This document shows positions 53,376 through 61,306 of a DNA stretch of 64,000 nt, piece by piece. Every line of letters starts with the position of its first letter. Position 1 is the stretch's first letter. The DNA is from Pseudomonadota bacterium (GTDB lineage Bacteria; Pseudomonadota; Gammaproteobacteria; Steroidobacterales; Steroidobacteraceae), in NCBI GenBank assembly GCA_021808195.1, contig JAKBCE010000022.1, forward strand, positions 1 to 64,000, written 5' to 3'. The notes under the pieces were generated by a model. That model saw only the letters and a list, made by a program, of their open reading frames with translations, searched no databases and was not told where the DNA came from. The position numbers were made by a program, and so were the translations under genes.

Positions 53376-54687
53376 CGGATAGCATCGACGGTTGCGAGCG
53401 CTCCTCGCGGATGTGCAGCCGCATCGTATCCCGCACCCGATCCACCGCGGTGAAGAATTCCGCCATCATCAACATCCAGCAGTACATGCCCCGGTCGGTG
53501 AGCCGGATGGCATCCGGATCGTAGCGCAGAGCGCCGATCAGCCCCATGGCGGCCAATTCAGGCGCCAGGCGCCACCAGAACTGCGCGCCGTATTTCGCCT
53601 GGATGTGGGCATACGGCAGAGTGAGGCCAAACAGCCCGACCAGGAAGTCATAGCGCATGCGCTGGCGAGGGGTGAGAACGTTGCAGCGGGTGATCGCGGG
53701 CTTGCCCGCGGCGATAGCCTCGCGATAGTTACGCAGCGAGAACGATGTGGCGTAGAGTGCTCCATCGAGGTAACTGAACGCACCGCTGCCGACGCCTACG
53801 TAATCGCTCGCCTGGGTGATGTACTCATCAATCGGCCGTGCCACATCCTGCGGCGCGACGCGGGAGAAGCACCATGCCGAGGACGGCTGATACACCGGCC
53901 GCATGCCACGCAGAATCTGCTGATAGAACGCATAACGCCGCTCCACGCCGGCGCGACCCAGACGCTTGCGGATGTTTCGCTCGGTCGAGGTGAAGCGCAT
54001 GAGAGGATAGAATGACACCTGCTCGACTCCGAGCAGATGGATGGTGTCAATGTCACGGCCCACGGACTCCAGAGTCTGAGTCGGGAAATTGAACATCATG
54101 TCGACATTCAACGTCGGGAATCGACCGCGCACCGCGGCAAGACGCTCTGCGGTCTGCGCGGCGCTGCCGTAATGCTGGTAACGGCCCATCTGCCGAAGCA
54201 GGTCGTCATCGAAGCTCTGCACACCGACCGACAGGCGGTCGATGCCGGCGTCGCTCAGCCTCTCGAGCGTCTCAGGGTTGAGATGATTTGGATTGGTCTC
54301 GACCGAGACCCAGCGGATCGGCCAGAGCGAGCGGATCAGCTCGAGGGTCCGCGCGAGCTCCTGCGGCAGCACCGTCGGGGTGCCGCCGCCGATGTACACA
54401 TCGGTAAACTGATAGCCACGCTCGGCGTACAGTCGAATCTCCCGGCGCACCGCCTCGAAATAGGCCTGTGCCTTGGGCAGCCGGAACTGGACCCGATGAA
54501 ACGAGCAGTATGGACAGAGCGATTCACAGAACGGCACGTGCACATAGAGCTGGCAGGGTCGCTTCGGCCGCGGCGGCAAGTCGTGAAGATCGGTCGGATC
54601 GCAGCGTACCGAGCGCCCGTATTCACGCCGCAACAGCGCCAGCAGCGGCTTGTCGAAAGCTGGTGCGCTCGAAATCCCCTCAGGCAT
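53305..54687 (-). CDS. HemW/HemN-like radical SAM protein
   Basis: 460 residues. The radical SAM cluster motif CESLCPYC (C54, C58, C61) follows YVHVPF, as in coproporphyrinogen III oxidase-like proteins. GGGTPTVLP, SVETNPNHL, RLSVGVQSFDDDLLRQMGR and DMMFNFPTQT complete the HemN/HemW core. The C-terminus resembles the HemN C-terminal domain. HemW proteins bind and deliver heme. It overlaps hypA by eight bases and so is the last gene of the hydrogenase operon, next to three multiheme cytochrome genes, which fits heme supply. Confidence 0.8.
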   Translation of the reverse strand: MPEGISSAPAFDKPLLALLRREYGRSVRCDPTDLHDLPPRPKRPCQLYVHVPFCESLCPYCSFHRVQFRLPKAQAYFEAVRREIRLYAERGYQFTDVYIGGGTPTVLPQELARTLELIRSLWPIRWVSVETNPNHLNPETLERLSDAGIDRLSVGVQSFDDDLLRQMGRYQHYGSAAQTAERLAAVRGRFPTLNVDMMFNFPTQTLESVGRDIDTIHLLGVEQVSFYPLMRFTSTERNIRKRLGRAGVERRYAFYQQILRGMRPVYQPSSAWCFSRVAPQDVARPIDEYITQASDYVGVGSGAFSYLDGALYATSFSLRNYREAIAAGKPAITRCNVLTPRQRMRYDFLVGLFGLTLPYAHIQAKYGAQFWWRLAPELAAMGLIGALRYDPDAIRLTDRGMYCWMLMMAEFFTAVDRVRDTMRLHIREERSQPSMLSVTPPPADSDPDRFRSGQFSQRTS

Positions 54688-55036
54688 CGCTCCGCCTCGT
54701 CAGCTCCACCCGTGCGAGCAGCAGTTCCTCCCCACTCAGCACCTGAACCTGCCAGTGTCCGCAGTGCGCACAGATCAGGCGGTTCGCCGCCGCCTGCGAC
54801 TGCCCGCCACAACGCTCGCAGCGCACCTGCAGCGGTGCCGGCTCGAGGATCAGCTTCGAGCCATCGGCGATCGTTCCGGCGCTGGCGAGCGGATAGGCGC
54901 TTTTGAGCAACTGCGGCTCCACGCCCGCGAGTGGGCCGATGCGCACGGTCACCGCCACCACCCGGTCGGCTGCGGCCGCACGCGCAACCCGCTCCACTTC
55001 CCGCATCAAACCCTGACAGATGGCCAGTTCATGCAT
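54680..55036 (-). CDS. hypA: Hydrogenase nickel/zinc chaperone HypA
   Basis: 118 residues. The nickel site is the N-terminal MHE with His2. The structural zinc is bound by C73/C76 (CERC) and C89/C92 (CAHC). RIGPLAGVEPQLLKSAY is the usual HypA centre. It delivers nickel with HypB. It lies 30 bases downstream of the large-subunit gene, separate from the other hyp genes. Confidence 0.93.
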   Translation of the reverse strand: MHELAICQGLMREVERVARAAAADRVVAVTVRIGPLAGVEPQLLKSAYPLASAGTIADGSKLILEPAPLQVRCERCGGQSQAAANRLICAHCGHWQVQVLSGEELLLARVELTRRSDA

Positions 55037-55066
55037 AGTCCGCGCCCGGTGCGCCGCTGCGGGCGT

Positions 55067-56809
55067 TCACACCACCCGCAACTCGAGCAGCTCCTCGCCC
55101 GAGGGGTCACTGAGATGCACCGCGCAGGCAATACACGGATCGAAGCTGTGAATGGTGCGTAGAATCTCCAGCGGCTGAGTCGGCACCGCCAGCGGTTGTC
55201 CCTTGAGCGAGGCCTCGTAGGGGCCTTCCTGACCGAACGGATCGCGCGGTCCGGCATTCCAGGTGCTGGGCACGACGGCCTGGTAATTGCTGATCTTGCC
55301 CTGCTCGATCACCACCCAATGCGCCAGCGCACCCCGCGGCGCCTCCGTGAAGCCGACCCCCTGGGCGTGTGCGGGCCAGCGCTCCGGCTCCCAGAGGCGC
55401 TCGTTGAAGGTCCGCACGTCCCCGGCGCGGATGTTCTTCATCAGCTCCTCGTACCAGCCCGACATGGCATCGGCAATCAGTTTTGCCTCGAGGGTCCGCG
55501 CCGCGGTGCGACCGAGCGTCGAGAACAACGCCTGGATCGGCACATTCAGCTGGGCAAGCGCCTTATCGGCAAGTTCGCGCGTCGCTGCGTCACCGCTCGC
55601 GTAGAGCATCAGTACCCGCGCCAGAGGACCGACTTCCATCGCATGACCGTTCCAGCGTGGTGATTTCAGCCACGAATAGCTCGCGCTCGGATCGACGTGC
55701 GCATAGGGCGGCGTCGGGCCCGTGTAGTGCAAATTCGTCTGACCGTGGTAGGGGTGCAATCCGGAGTCTTTGCCCGTCGTATAGTCGTACCAGGAGTGCG
55801 CCACGAACTCCTTGATCTGCGCCGGGGCGTTCAGATCGACCTCATGAATGTGGCTCAGATCGCGCCCCAGAATCGCCCCGCGCGGGATCATCATCTGTTT
55901 CGGGTCGGGCAGGCCGCGCGCCGGGAAGTCTCCGTAGCACAGGAAGTTGCCCACGCCCTCGCCGTGACCCGGCGTCAGCCAGTCCTTGTAGAACGAGGCA
56001 ATGGCGAGCGTATCGGGCAGGTAGACCTGCGCGACGAAGCTCTGCATCTCGGCGATGATCTGCGCCACCCGCGCAAGGCCGATCGTGTTGACCGCCGTGG
56101 TCCCCGTGCCCTCACCCTCGTGCACGCTGATTCCCACCGGGCTGCCACCGACGACAAAGTTCGGGTGCGGATTCTTGCCGCCGAAGATGGCATGCAGTTC
56201 CGCCGCGCGACGCTGCCAGGCGAGCGCCTCGAGGTAGTGCGCAACCGCCATCAAGTTCGCCGCCGGCGGCAATTTGTACGCCGGGTGTCCCCAGTACGCA
56301 TTGGCGAATATGCCCAGCTGGCCCGACTCGACGAGCGTCTTGACCCGTTGCTGCACGTCTGCGAAATACCCGGGAGAAGACTTCGGAAAGGTGGAAATCG
56401 ATTGCGCGAGCGTGGAGGTCTCCTTCGGATCGGCCGACAGCGCCGAGACGACATCCACCCAGTCGAGTGCGTGCAGATGATAGAAGTGCATGACGTGATC
56501 GTGCACAAACTGCGCGCCGATCATCAGATTGCGGATCAGATTTGCGTTTGGCGGAATCTCGTACTGCAGTGCGTCCTCGACCGCACGCACCGAGGCAATG
56601 CCGTGCACCAGCGTGCATACGCCGCAGATGCGCTGGGCAAACGCCCATGCATCCCGTGGATCACGGTCACGAAGGATGATCTCGACGCCACGAACCATGG
56701 TGCCTGAGCTCGTCGCGCTCGTGATGACGTTGCCGTCCATCTGCGCCTCGATGCGCAGATGTCCCTCGATGCGCGTGATCGGATCGACCACTACCGTTTG
56801 CGTGCTCAT
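55067..56809 (-). CDS. hynL: [NiFe] hydrogenase large subunit, group-1e-like
   Basis: 580 residues from ATG 56809, with GAGAGG five bases upstream. The nickel ligands are in RICGVC (Cys62, Cys65) and DPCIACAVH (Cys559, Cys562) near the end. The protease should cut after His565 and release 15 residues. VDPITRIEGHLRIE is the standard start. Its place as fourth gene after hynS, isp1 and isp2 is the Isp-type (group 1e) layout described in Thiocapsa. It would oxidise H2 in the periplasm as the partner of the Tat-exported small subunit. Confidence 0.93.
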   Translation of the reverse strand: MSTQTVVVDPITRIEGHLRIEAQMDGNVITSATSSGTMVRGVEIILRDRDPRDAWAFAQRICGVCTLVHGIASVRAVEDALQYEIPPNANLIRNLMIGAQFVHDHVMHFYHLHALDWVDVVSALSADPKETSTLAQSISTFPKSSPGYFADVQQRVKTLVESGQLGIFANAYWGHPAYKLPPAANLMAVAHYLEALAWQRRAAELHAIFGGKNPHPNFVVGGSPVGISVHEGEGTGTTAVNTIGLARVAQIIAEMQSFVAQVYLPDTLAIASFYKDWLTPGHGEGVGNFLCYGDFPARGLPDPKQMMIPRGAILGRDLSHIHEVDLNAPAQIKEFVAHSWYDYTTGKDSGLHPYHGQTNLHYTGPTPPYAHVDPSASYSWLKSPRWNGHAMEVGPLARVLMLYASGDAATRELADKALAQLNVPIQALFSTLGRTAARTLEAKLIADAMSGWYEELMKNIRAGDVRTFNERLWEPERWPAHAQGVGFTEAPRGALAHWVVIEQGKISNYQAVVPSTWNAGPRDPFGQEGPYEASLKGQPLAVPTQPLEILRTIHSFDPCIACAVHLSDPSGEELLELRVV

Positions 56810-56820
56810 GAAAGCCTCTC

Positions 56821-58137
56821 TCAGCCGCCCTGCAGGTGCTCGGCCACGAGCTCGAGCAGGCTGCCCGGCGTCAGTTCCCAATTGAAGCGCTGCTTGCCGT
56901 CATCGAACGTGCGGCGGCAGTCCGAGCAACTGGTGAGAAACGTCTGTGCGCCGGTCTGGTCGATGTCGTGGAACTTCTCCTCCACGACCCGATGCCGCAA
57001 GGGCGCGGCGCGTTCGATATCGAACACGCCGCCGCCGCCGCCGCAGCAGATGTTGTAGCCGATGTGCCGCACGGTCTCGCGCGGCTCGATCCCCATGGCG
57101 CGCATCAGTTGGCGCGGCGCGGCGGTGATTCCGCCCTTGCGCACCAGCTGACACGGGTCGTGAAATGCGGTTGCACCGACCTGCGCCGGGCGCAGGCGCA
57201 GCCGGCCGGCCTCGAGTGCCTCGGCAAGGTACTCGGTGATGTGCAGCACCTTGAAGGGCAGCGGCTTGCCGATCAGCTCGGCCGCCTCCCAGCGCAATGC
57301 CGTATAGGCATGACCGCACTCCGGGACGATCAGCACCTTGGCCTCGCAGGCCACCGCCTGATCGATCAGCCGACGGCTGATCTCGCGCTGCCAATCGCGA
57401 CTGCCAGCATAGTAGCCGTAGTTCTCCGCGATCAGCCCGTCGCTGCGGAACGTGCAGTCGGCCTTCAGATGGGCCATCACGCGCACCAGGGCGGCGACGG
57501 CGGCCGGATAATGCTCAATGTCGGTGCGCGGCACGGTGAGCAGGATCTGCGCTTTGGGCTTATCGAGCGGGATGTCCACATTGAACTGCCGGCCGATGGC
57601 GAGCAGCTTGTCCCGGTACGGCTCCTCCGAGGGCTCCGGCTGACCGGTGCGCCGTTGATGCGCCGCCTTTTCGTACAGCTCCTTGGGCGCCAGACCGGCC
57701 TCGAACATACCGCGGCGGGCTTGTTCGATGAGCTCGGCAATGTCGATTCCCATCGGACACATCAGCGAGCAGCGCCCGCAGAGATTGCAGCTGTCGTAGA
57801 GCAGGTGCTGCCAGCGCTCGAGTTCCTTCCCGGTGATCTTCGCCTTCAGGCCAAACCAGCGGAACATCGGCGCGAACGCCGAGGCTTCCCGCTTGAACAC
57901 CTGCTTGAACGGCTCGACCTTCAGCACCGGGGTGTACTGCGGATCTTCCGTAGCGATATAGAAATGGCACGCGTCGGCGCACATGCCGCAGTGAACACAC
58001 GCCTCCAGGCGCAAAGCGCTCAATGCACCGATTTCCCGCGCGAAGCCTCGCATCGCACCTGCGACTCGCTCGCGCTCCCCGATGTTCGCCTCCTCCGGCG
58101 CGAGACTGGCATGGAATTGAACCGGTGAGGTGTTCAC
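56821..58137 (-). CDS. isp2: Isp2: HdrD-like iron-sulfur protein of the hydrogenase complex
   Basis: 438 residues. Two [4Fe-4S] motifs, CVHCGMCADAC (C47, 50, 53, 57) and CNLCGRCSLMC (C117, 120, 123, 127), are followed by two CCG-type domains (HDPCQLVRKG, NICCGGGGG, TSCSDCRRTF). This is the HdrD/GlpC plan found in Isp2. It is cytoplasmic, without a signal peptide. With Isp1 it would link the periplasmic hydrogenase to a cytoplasmic or quinone redox partner. It overlaps isp1 as ATGA and ends 11 bases before the large subunit. Confidence 0.9.
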   Translation of the reverse strand: MNTSPVQFHASLAPEEANIGERERVAGAMRGFAREIGALSALRLEACVHCGMCADACHFYIATEDPQYTPVLKVEPFKQVFKREASAFAPMFRWFGLKAKITGKELERWQHLLYDSCNLCGRCSLMCPMGIDIAELIEQARRGMFEAGLAPKELYEKAAHQRRTGQPEPSEEPYRDKLLAIGRQFNVDIPLDKPKAQILLTVPRTDIEHYPAAVAALVRVMAHLKADCTFRSDGLIAENYGYYAGSRDWQREISRRLIDQAVACEAKVLIVPECGHAYTALRWEAAELIGKPLPFKVLHITEYLAEALEAGRLRLRPAQVGATAFHDPCQLVRKGGITAAPRQLMRAMGIEPRETVRHIGYNICCGGGGGVFDIERAAPLRHRVVEEKFHDIDQTGAQTFLTSCSDCRRTFDDGKQRFNWELTPGSLLELVAEHLQGG

Positions 58138-58793
58138 GATGGCGCCCCCTTTCTGGTCATGACATAGCCATCCACCGCCCGCGTCGGGAAGATGTAGAAG
58201 GCGTGCATGAGCTTGCCGAACGGATACCAGATGAGCAGCAGATCGAAGCTGAGAATGTGCAGACCGAGGATGGTGTGATACGGCGCACCGACGTGCGCGG
58301 TCGCCATCAATCCGCTCACCAGCAGCAGGGCCACCACGAACCAGCTGAAGAAGTCATCAAAATTGGACAGTCGACGCAGCACCGGGTGACCCAAGCGCCG
58401 CGCGAGCACCGCGACGAACAGCGTGAGGGTGATGACGGCGAAGATCGTCACCACGCTGTTCGGCAGCGCTGGCCAACGCGCACCAATGAAACTGCCAAAG
58501 AAGATGATGTGCGGCGCAAACAGCAAAATTACGATGAACAGGCCGATGTGATAGGAGTACCCGAGCGCCTCGCCGGTCACGGTACGTTTGATGAACTCCG
58601 GGTGTGGCCAGGAGCGTGAGCCGGTGCCCTTCAGGCCGGCGAGCAGCGCCGCCCCGACGCTGCGGCGCGGTTCGCTCAGGATGCGCTTGTGGCGCAGCAG
58701 CAGGACATTGACGATCCGCCAGACGATGCCAAGGATGAAGATGATGAATGCGGCCTTCAGTGCCGGGCCGCGCGCGAAGTCGACGAGGTCCAT
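58134..58793 (-). CDS. isp1: Isp1: NarI-like membrane cytochrome b of the hydrogenase complex
   Basis: 219 residues with five TM helices (AAFIIFILGIVWRIVNVLLL; YSYHIGLFIVILLFAPHIIFFG; VVTIFAVITLTLFVAVLA; FFSWFVVALLLVSGLM; LHILSFDLLLIWYPFGKLMHAFYIF). The His pairs YSYHIG and HTILGLHILS with KLMHAF suit two b hemes, as in NarI/DsrM-type subunits. It takes electrons from the small subunit across the membrane. The stop-to-start distance to the small subunit is four bases. Confidence 0.9.
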   Translation of the reverse strand: MDLVDFARGPALKAAFIIFILGIVWRIVNVLLLRHKRILSEPRRSVGAALLAGLKGTGSRSWPHPEFIKRTVTGEALGYSYHIGLFIVILLFAPHIIFFGSFIGARWPALPNSVVTIFAVITLTLFVAVLARRLGHPVLRRLSNFDDFFSWFVVALLLVSGLMATAHVGAPYHTILGLHILSFDLLLIWYPFGKLMHAFYIFPTRAVDGYVMTRKGAPS

Positions 58794-58797
58794 GGGC

Positions 58798-59922
58798 CTA
58801 CTCCTCGTTGCGGGGTTCGGATTGCTGTGGGGGCTGGCGCTGATAGCGCTTGATGCGCTGTCGGGCGAGCATGACGCTGCCGAGACCGATTGCCGCTCCC
58901 GCGACTGCCGCGCCGGCTGCGATGTCCCCGGCCTGCGCAGGGCTCACCTCACCCGCCTTGCCCCAGCGCGGCGAGGGGATGGGACTGTAGAAGCTGCCCC
59001 GGTCCCAGAAGTCCGGCTCTGCGCAGCCGAGGCAGGGATGGCCCGACTGGATCGGGAAGCTCACCGCATTGTTCCATTTGAGCGTGGCGCAGGCATTGTA
59101 GGTGGTCGGGCCCTTGCAGCCGAGTTCGTACAGGCACCAGCCGCTGCGCGCCCCCTCGTCATCGAAGGTCTTGGCGAACTTGCCCTGGTCGTAGAAGGGC
59201 CGTCGGTAGCATCGGTCGTGAATGCTGTTGCCGTAAAAGACCGTGGGGCGCAGATGCGCATCGAGATCGGGCACCCGACCGCTACTGACGTACTGCAGCA
59301 GCGTACCGGCGATCACCTCCGGAATCGGCGGACAACCCGACACATTGACCACCGGTTTGTCCGGCACCAGCGTCGAGATGGCGCGCGCCCCGGTCGGGTT
59401 GGGGTCGGCGAAGGGCAGCCCGCCGAAGGAAGCGCAGGTGCCGACACAGACCACGGCTGCGGCACCCTTGGCGCACTCGGTGAGAATGTCGAGCCCCGTA
59501 CGCCCCGCAGCGCAGTGATACACCCCACCGTCGCCCGTCGGCACCGCCCCGTCGACCACCAACAGATACTTACCGTAATGCGAGCGCATCGCCTGCTCGC
59601 GCGCCTGCTCCGCCTGTGCACCGGCCGCTGCCATCAGCGTATCGTCGTAGTCGAGCGAGATCACATTGAAGATCAGATTCTCGATGGTCGGTGCAAATGA
59701 ACGGGTGAATGACTCGAGGCATCCGGTGCATTCCTGAAACGACAGGTAGATCACCGAGGGCCGCTGTGCCGAGCGCAATTGCGAGGCCAGCGCACGGGCG
59801 GCGAGTGGCGGCAGGGCGAGCAGCGAGGCCATCGCGGTGCAGTACTTGAAGAAGCTGCGGCGACTGACGCCATGCCGATCGAGCAGCTCGCCGATGGTGG
59901 GTTCCAAATCAGGTCGTCCCAT
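58798..59922 (-). CDS. hynS: [NiFe] hydrogenase small subunit with Tat signal
   Basis: 374 residues from ATG 59922. The Tat signal is SRRSFFKY (20-27) followed by MASLLALPPLAARALA. The proximal cluster begins with ECTGC (Cys65, Cys68) and continues with VGTCASFGG and VSGCPP. The distal cluster region is IHDRCYRRPFYDQG...GWCLYELGCKG, and the medial cluster lies in HPCLGCAEPDFWD. A C-terminal TM anchor (GAAVAGAAIGLGSVMLA) holds it to the membrane next to Isp1. Together these features define a periplasmic, membrane-attached uptake-type hydrogenase. Confidence 0.93.
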   Translation of the reverse strand: MGRPDLEPTIGELLDRHGVSRRSFFKYCTAMASLLALPPLAARALASQLRSAQRPSVIYLSFQECTGCLESFTRSFAPTIENLIFNVISLDYDDTLMAAAGAQAEQAREQAMRSHYGKYLLVVDGAVPTGDGGVYHCAAGRTGLDILTECAKGAAAVVCVGTCASFGGLPFADPNPTGARAISTLVPDKPVVNVSGCPPIPEVIAGTLLQYVSSGRVPDLDAHLRPTVFYGNSIHDRCYRRPFYDQGKFAKTFDDEGARSGWCLYELGCKGPTTYNACATLKWNNAVSFPIQSGHPCLGCAEPDFWDRGSFYSPIPSPRWGKAGEVSPAQAGDIAAGAAVAGAAIGLGSVMLARQRIKRYQRQPPQQSEPRNEE

Positions 59923-60373
59923 GGGTTGTCCCCCCGTGTGCTGCGCAAAGGGGCGCCAGAACCGCACGCAGCCGCTCTGCGCCCCGAACGAGATCCGCAT
60001 CGGCGGCAGCGAGCATCTCCGGCACACGCGCCACCTCGATCAGCGTCACGAGCAGCACGCCGTCCGAATCGCGGTGCTCACTCCACCAAACGCCGGGAAT
60101 CGATGTCTCGCGGATGTGACTCTCACCGTTGGCCTGGATGCGGATATCGACTTCCCCCGCCCCGAGAGTCTCGATAAGGCGCATCCGCTCGGTGGGGCTG
60201 AGAGGCAGACTGCGCACGTCGATCGCGCCCGGCTCGCCATGCTGAACGAGTCGCTCAAGGAGCACGGCGAGTTCGGTGAGAATTGCGGCCATGCCGCCGC
60301 CGACCATGCCTTGAGCGTCTAGCACGGAACCGATCGGCTCGACACAGACTGGAATGTGCCCCAGGGTACTCAT
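59909..60373 (-). CDS. HupH/HyaF-like hydrogenase expression protein
   Basis: About 154 residues. The HupH C-terminal domain is visible in GEPGAIDVRSLPLSPTERMRLIETLGAGEVDIRI and ETSIPGVWWSEHRDSDGVLLVTLIEVARVPEML. The N-terminal half of longer HupH/HyaF proteins is absent. ATG 60373 overlaps the protease stop as ATGA. Its 3' end overlaps the small-subunit start by 14 bases. It helps maturation of the small subunit in related systems. Confidence 0.8.
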   Translation of the reverse strand: MSTLGHIPVCVEPIGSVLDAQGMVGGGMAAILTELAVLLERLVQHGEPGAIDVRSLPLSPTERMRLIETLGAGEVDIRIQANGESHIRETSIPGVWWSEHRDSDGVLLVTLIEVARVPEMLAAADADLVRGAERLRAVLAPLCAAHGGTTHGTT

Positions 60374-60840
60374 AGCAGCCACCGATCGAGCAACCGCAAC
60401 GCCTCGCTGGCGGCAACTTCAACGCCTGCTCTGACAGGCGGGGTGGGCTCGAGCCCCCAGCCGACCTCGGCGGCCTGGATACAGATGAGCGCTCGGCGCA
60501 CCGGCAATGCATCCTGCAGGCGCGCCATCGCGAGCAGATCATCGAGGCCCACCTCATGAACTGACCGTCGGCGCGAGCCGTCGGCGAGAAAGTCATCCAT
60601 CTCTTTGCTCTCGAGGCAGCGGACAGTCCCTGGCTCGGCGCCGAAATTCGCGGCATCAAACACGATGAGGTTCTCGGCATCCTCCAGATAGGGCAACAGC
60701 GTAAAACTGAGCGTTCCGGCATCGATAACACGAATGCCCTCGGCAGATTTCAGCCGCTGTGTGAGCGCCTGCGCAGCGTGCACGCCGGCACCATCATCTG
60801 TCAGGAGTATGTTGCCGATACCCAATACGACCGAGTCCAT
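60370..60840 (-). CDS. Hydrogenase maturation protease (HyaD/HupD family)
   Basis: About 156 residues from ATG 60840; GTG 60852 is possible. The family pattern is VVLGIGNILLTDDGAGVHAAQAL with an acidic nickel-sensing residue, RVIDAGTLSFTLLPYLEDAENLIVFDAA with the second Asp, and the His of RRSVHEVGLDDLL. It trims the C-terminal peptide of the large subunit after nickel insertion. First gene of the hydrogenase operon. Confidence 0.9.
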   Translation of the reverse strand: MDSVVLGIGNILLTDDGAGVHAAQALTQRLKSAEGIRVIDAGTLSFTLLPYLEDAENLIVFDAANFGAEPGTVRCLESKEMDDFLADGSRRRSVHEVGLDDLLAMARLQDALPVRRALICIQAAEVGWGLEPTPPVRAGVEVAASEALRLLDRWLL

Positions 60841-60976
60841 AACCGTACACACCTCGATCCGTGCCGGCTCACGATGCTGCCACCAGCGTTCGCGCGTTTA
60901 ACTTCGTAGTTGTACGGACCCTCTGACACACCGCCTGCAGTGCAGAGATCTCGCTCACCGCCCTTTCCTGATGATT

Positions 60977-60992
60977 CGCAGCTCCGCTGCCA
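60977..60992 (-). promoter_or_regulatory. Weak sigma54-type box toward the hydrogenase operon
   Basis: On the minus strand TGGCAGC-N4-CTGCG keeps the GG and GC dinucleotides at the proper 12-base distance but departs from TGGCACG-N4-TTGC at several places. It is about 137 bases upstream of the protease start. Many hydrogenase operons use sigma54 with HupR/HoxA activators. Confidence 0.25.
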
Positions 60993-61003
60993 ACAGTTGC
61001 CGC

Positions 61004-61019
61004 CGGCACGCAAGTTGCG
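61004..61019 (+). promoter_or_regulatory. Sigma54-type promoter box toward the kinase gene
   Basis: CGGCACG-CAAG-TTGCG matches the -24/-12 consensus TGGCACG-N4-TTGCW at all positions except the outermost two. It points to the histidine kinase, 288 bases away. No enhancer-binding protein gene is in the window. Confidence 0.4.
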
Positions 61020-61201
61020 CCACAGCGCGCCCGCTGCGGATACTCGGAAGCTCTCCGCCAGAGCGCACTCACAAGCGACTTCGCCCCTCGATGGCGAGAC
61101 TGGGTCCAGATCGCGTTTGCGCAAAAGCGCGGAGGAACGTATCCTCTGCCCGCCACTGCGGTGCGTATAACGATGCTTGATGCACCCTGCACTCATCCTC
61201 T

Positions 61202-61213
61202 GGGGGGGGGGGG
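61202..61213. repeat. Homopolymer of twelve G
   Basis: A run of twelve G in the untranslated region ahead of the histidine kinase gene. Such tracts vary in length by slippage and can alter promoter spacing or transcription. It can also be a sequencing artefact. Confidence 0.7.
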
Positions 61214-61306
61214 AAGCGCAGCGCCTCGCGGGGGGTACCGGTCTCGCCTCGCACCGCGTTGCACTACTCGTCTCAGCCTGGGCCAGTTGGAGGGAGCAGA
61301 ATCGCC

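Larger units (their letters stand above)
60841..61306. other. Divergent regulatory region of hydrogenase operon and kinase
   Basis: 466 bases without a supported gene. It contains two possible sigma54 boxes (60977-60992 and 61004-61019) and a run of twelve G at 61202-61213 about 95 bases ahead of the kinase start. No FNR-type palindrome was recognised. Confidence 0.5.
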
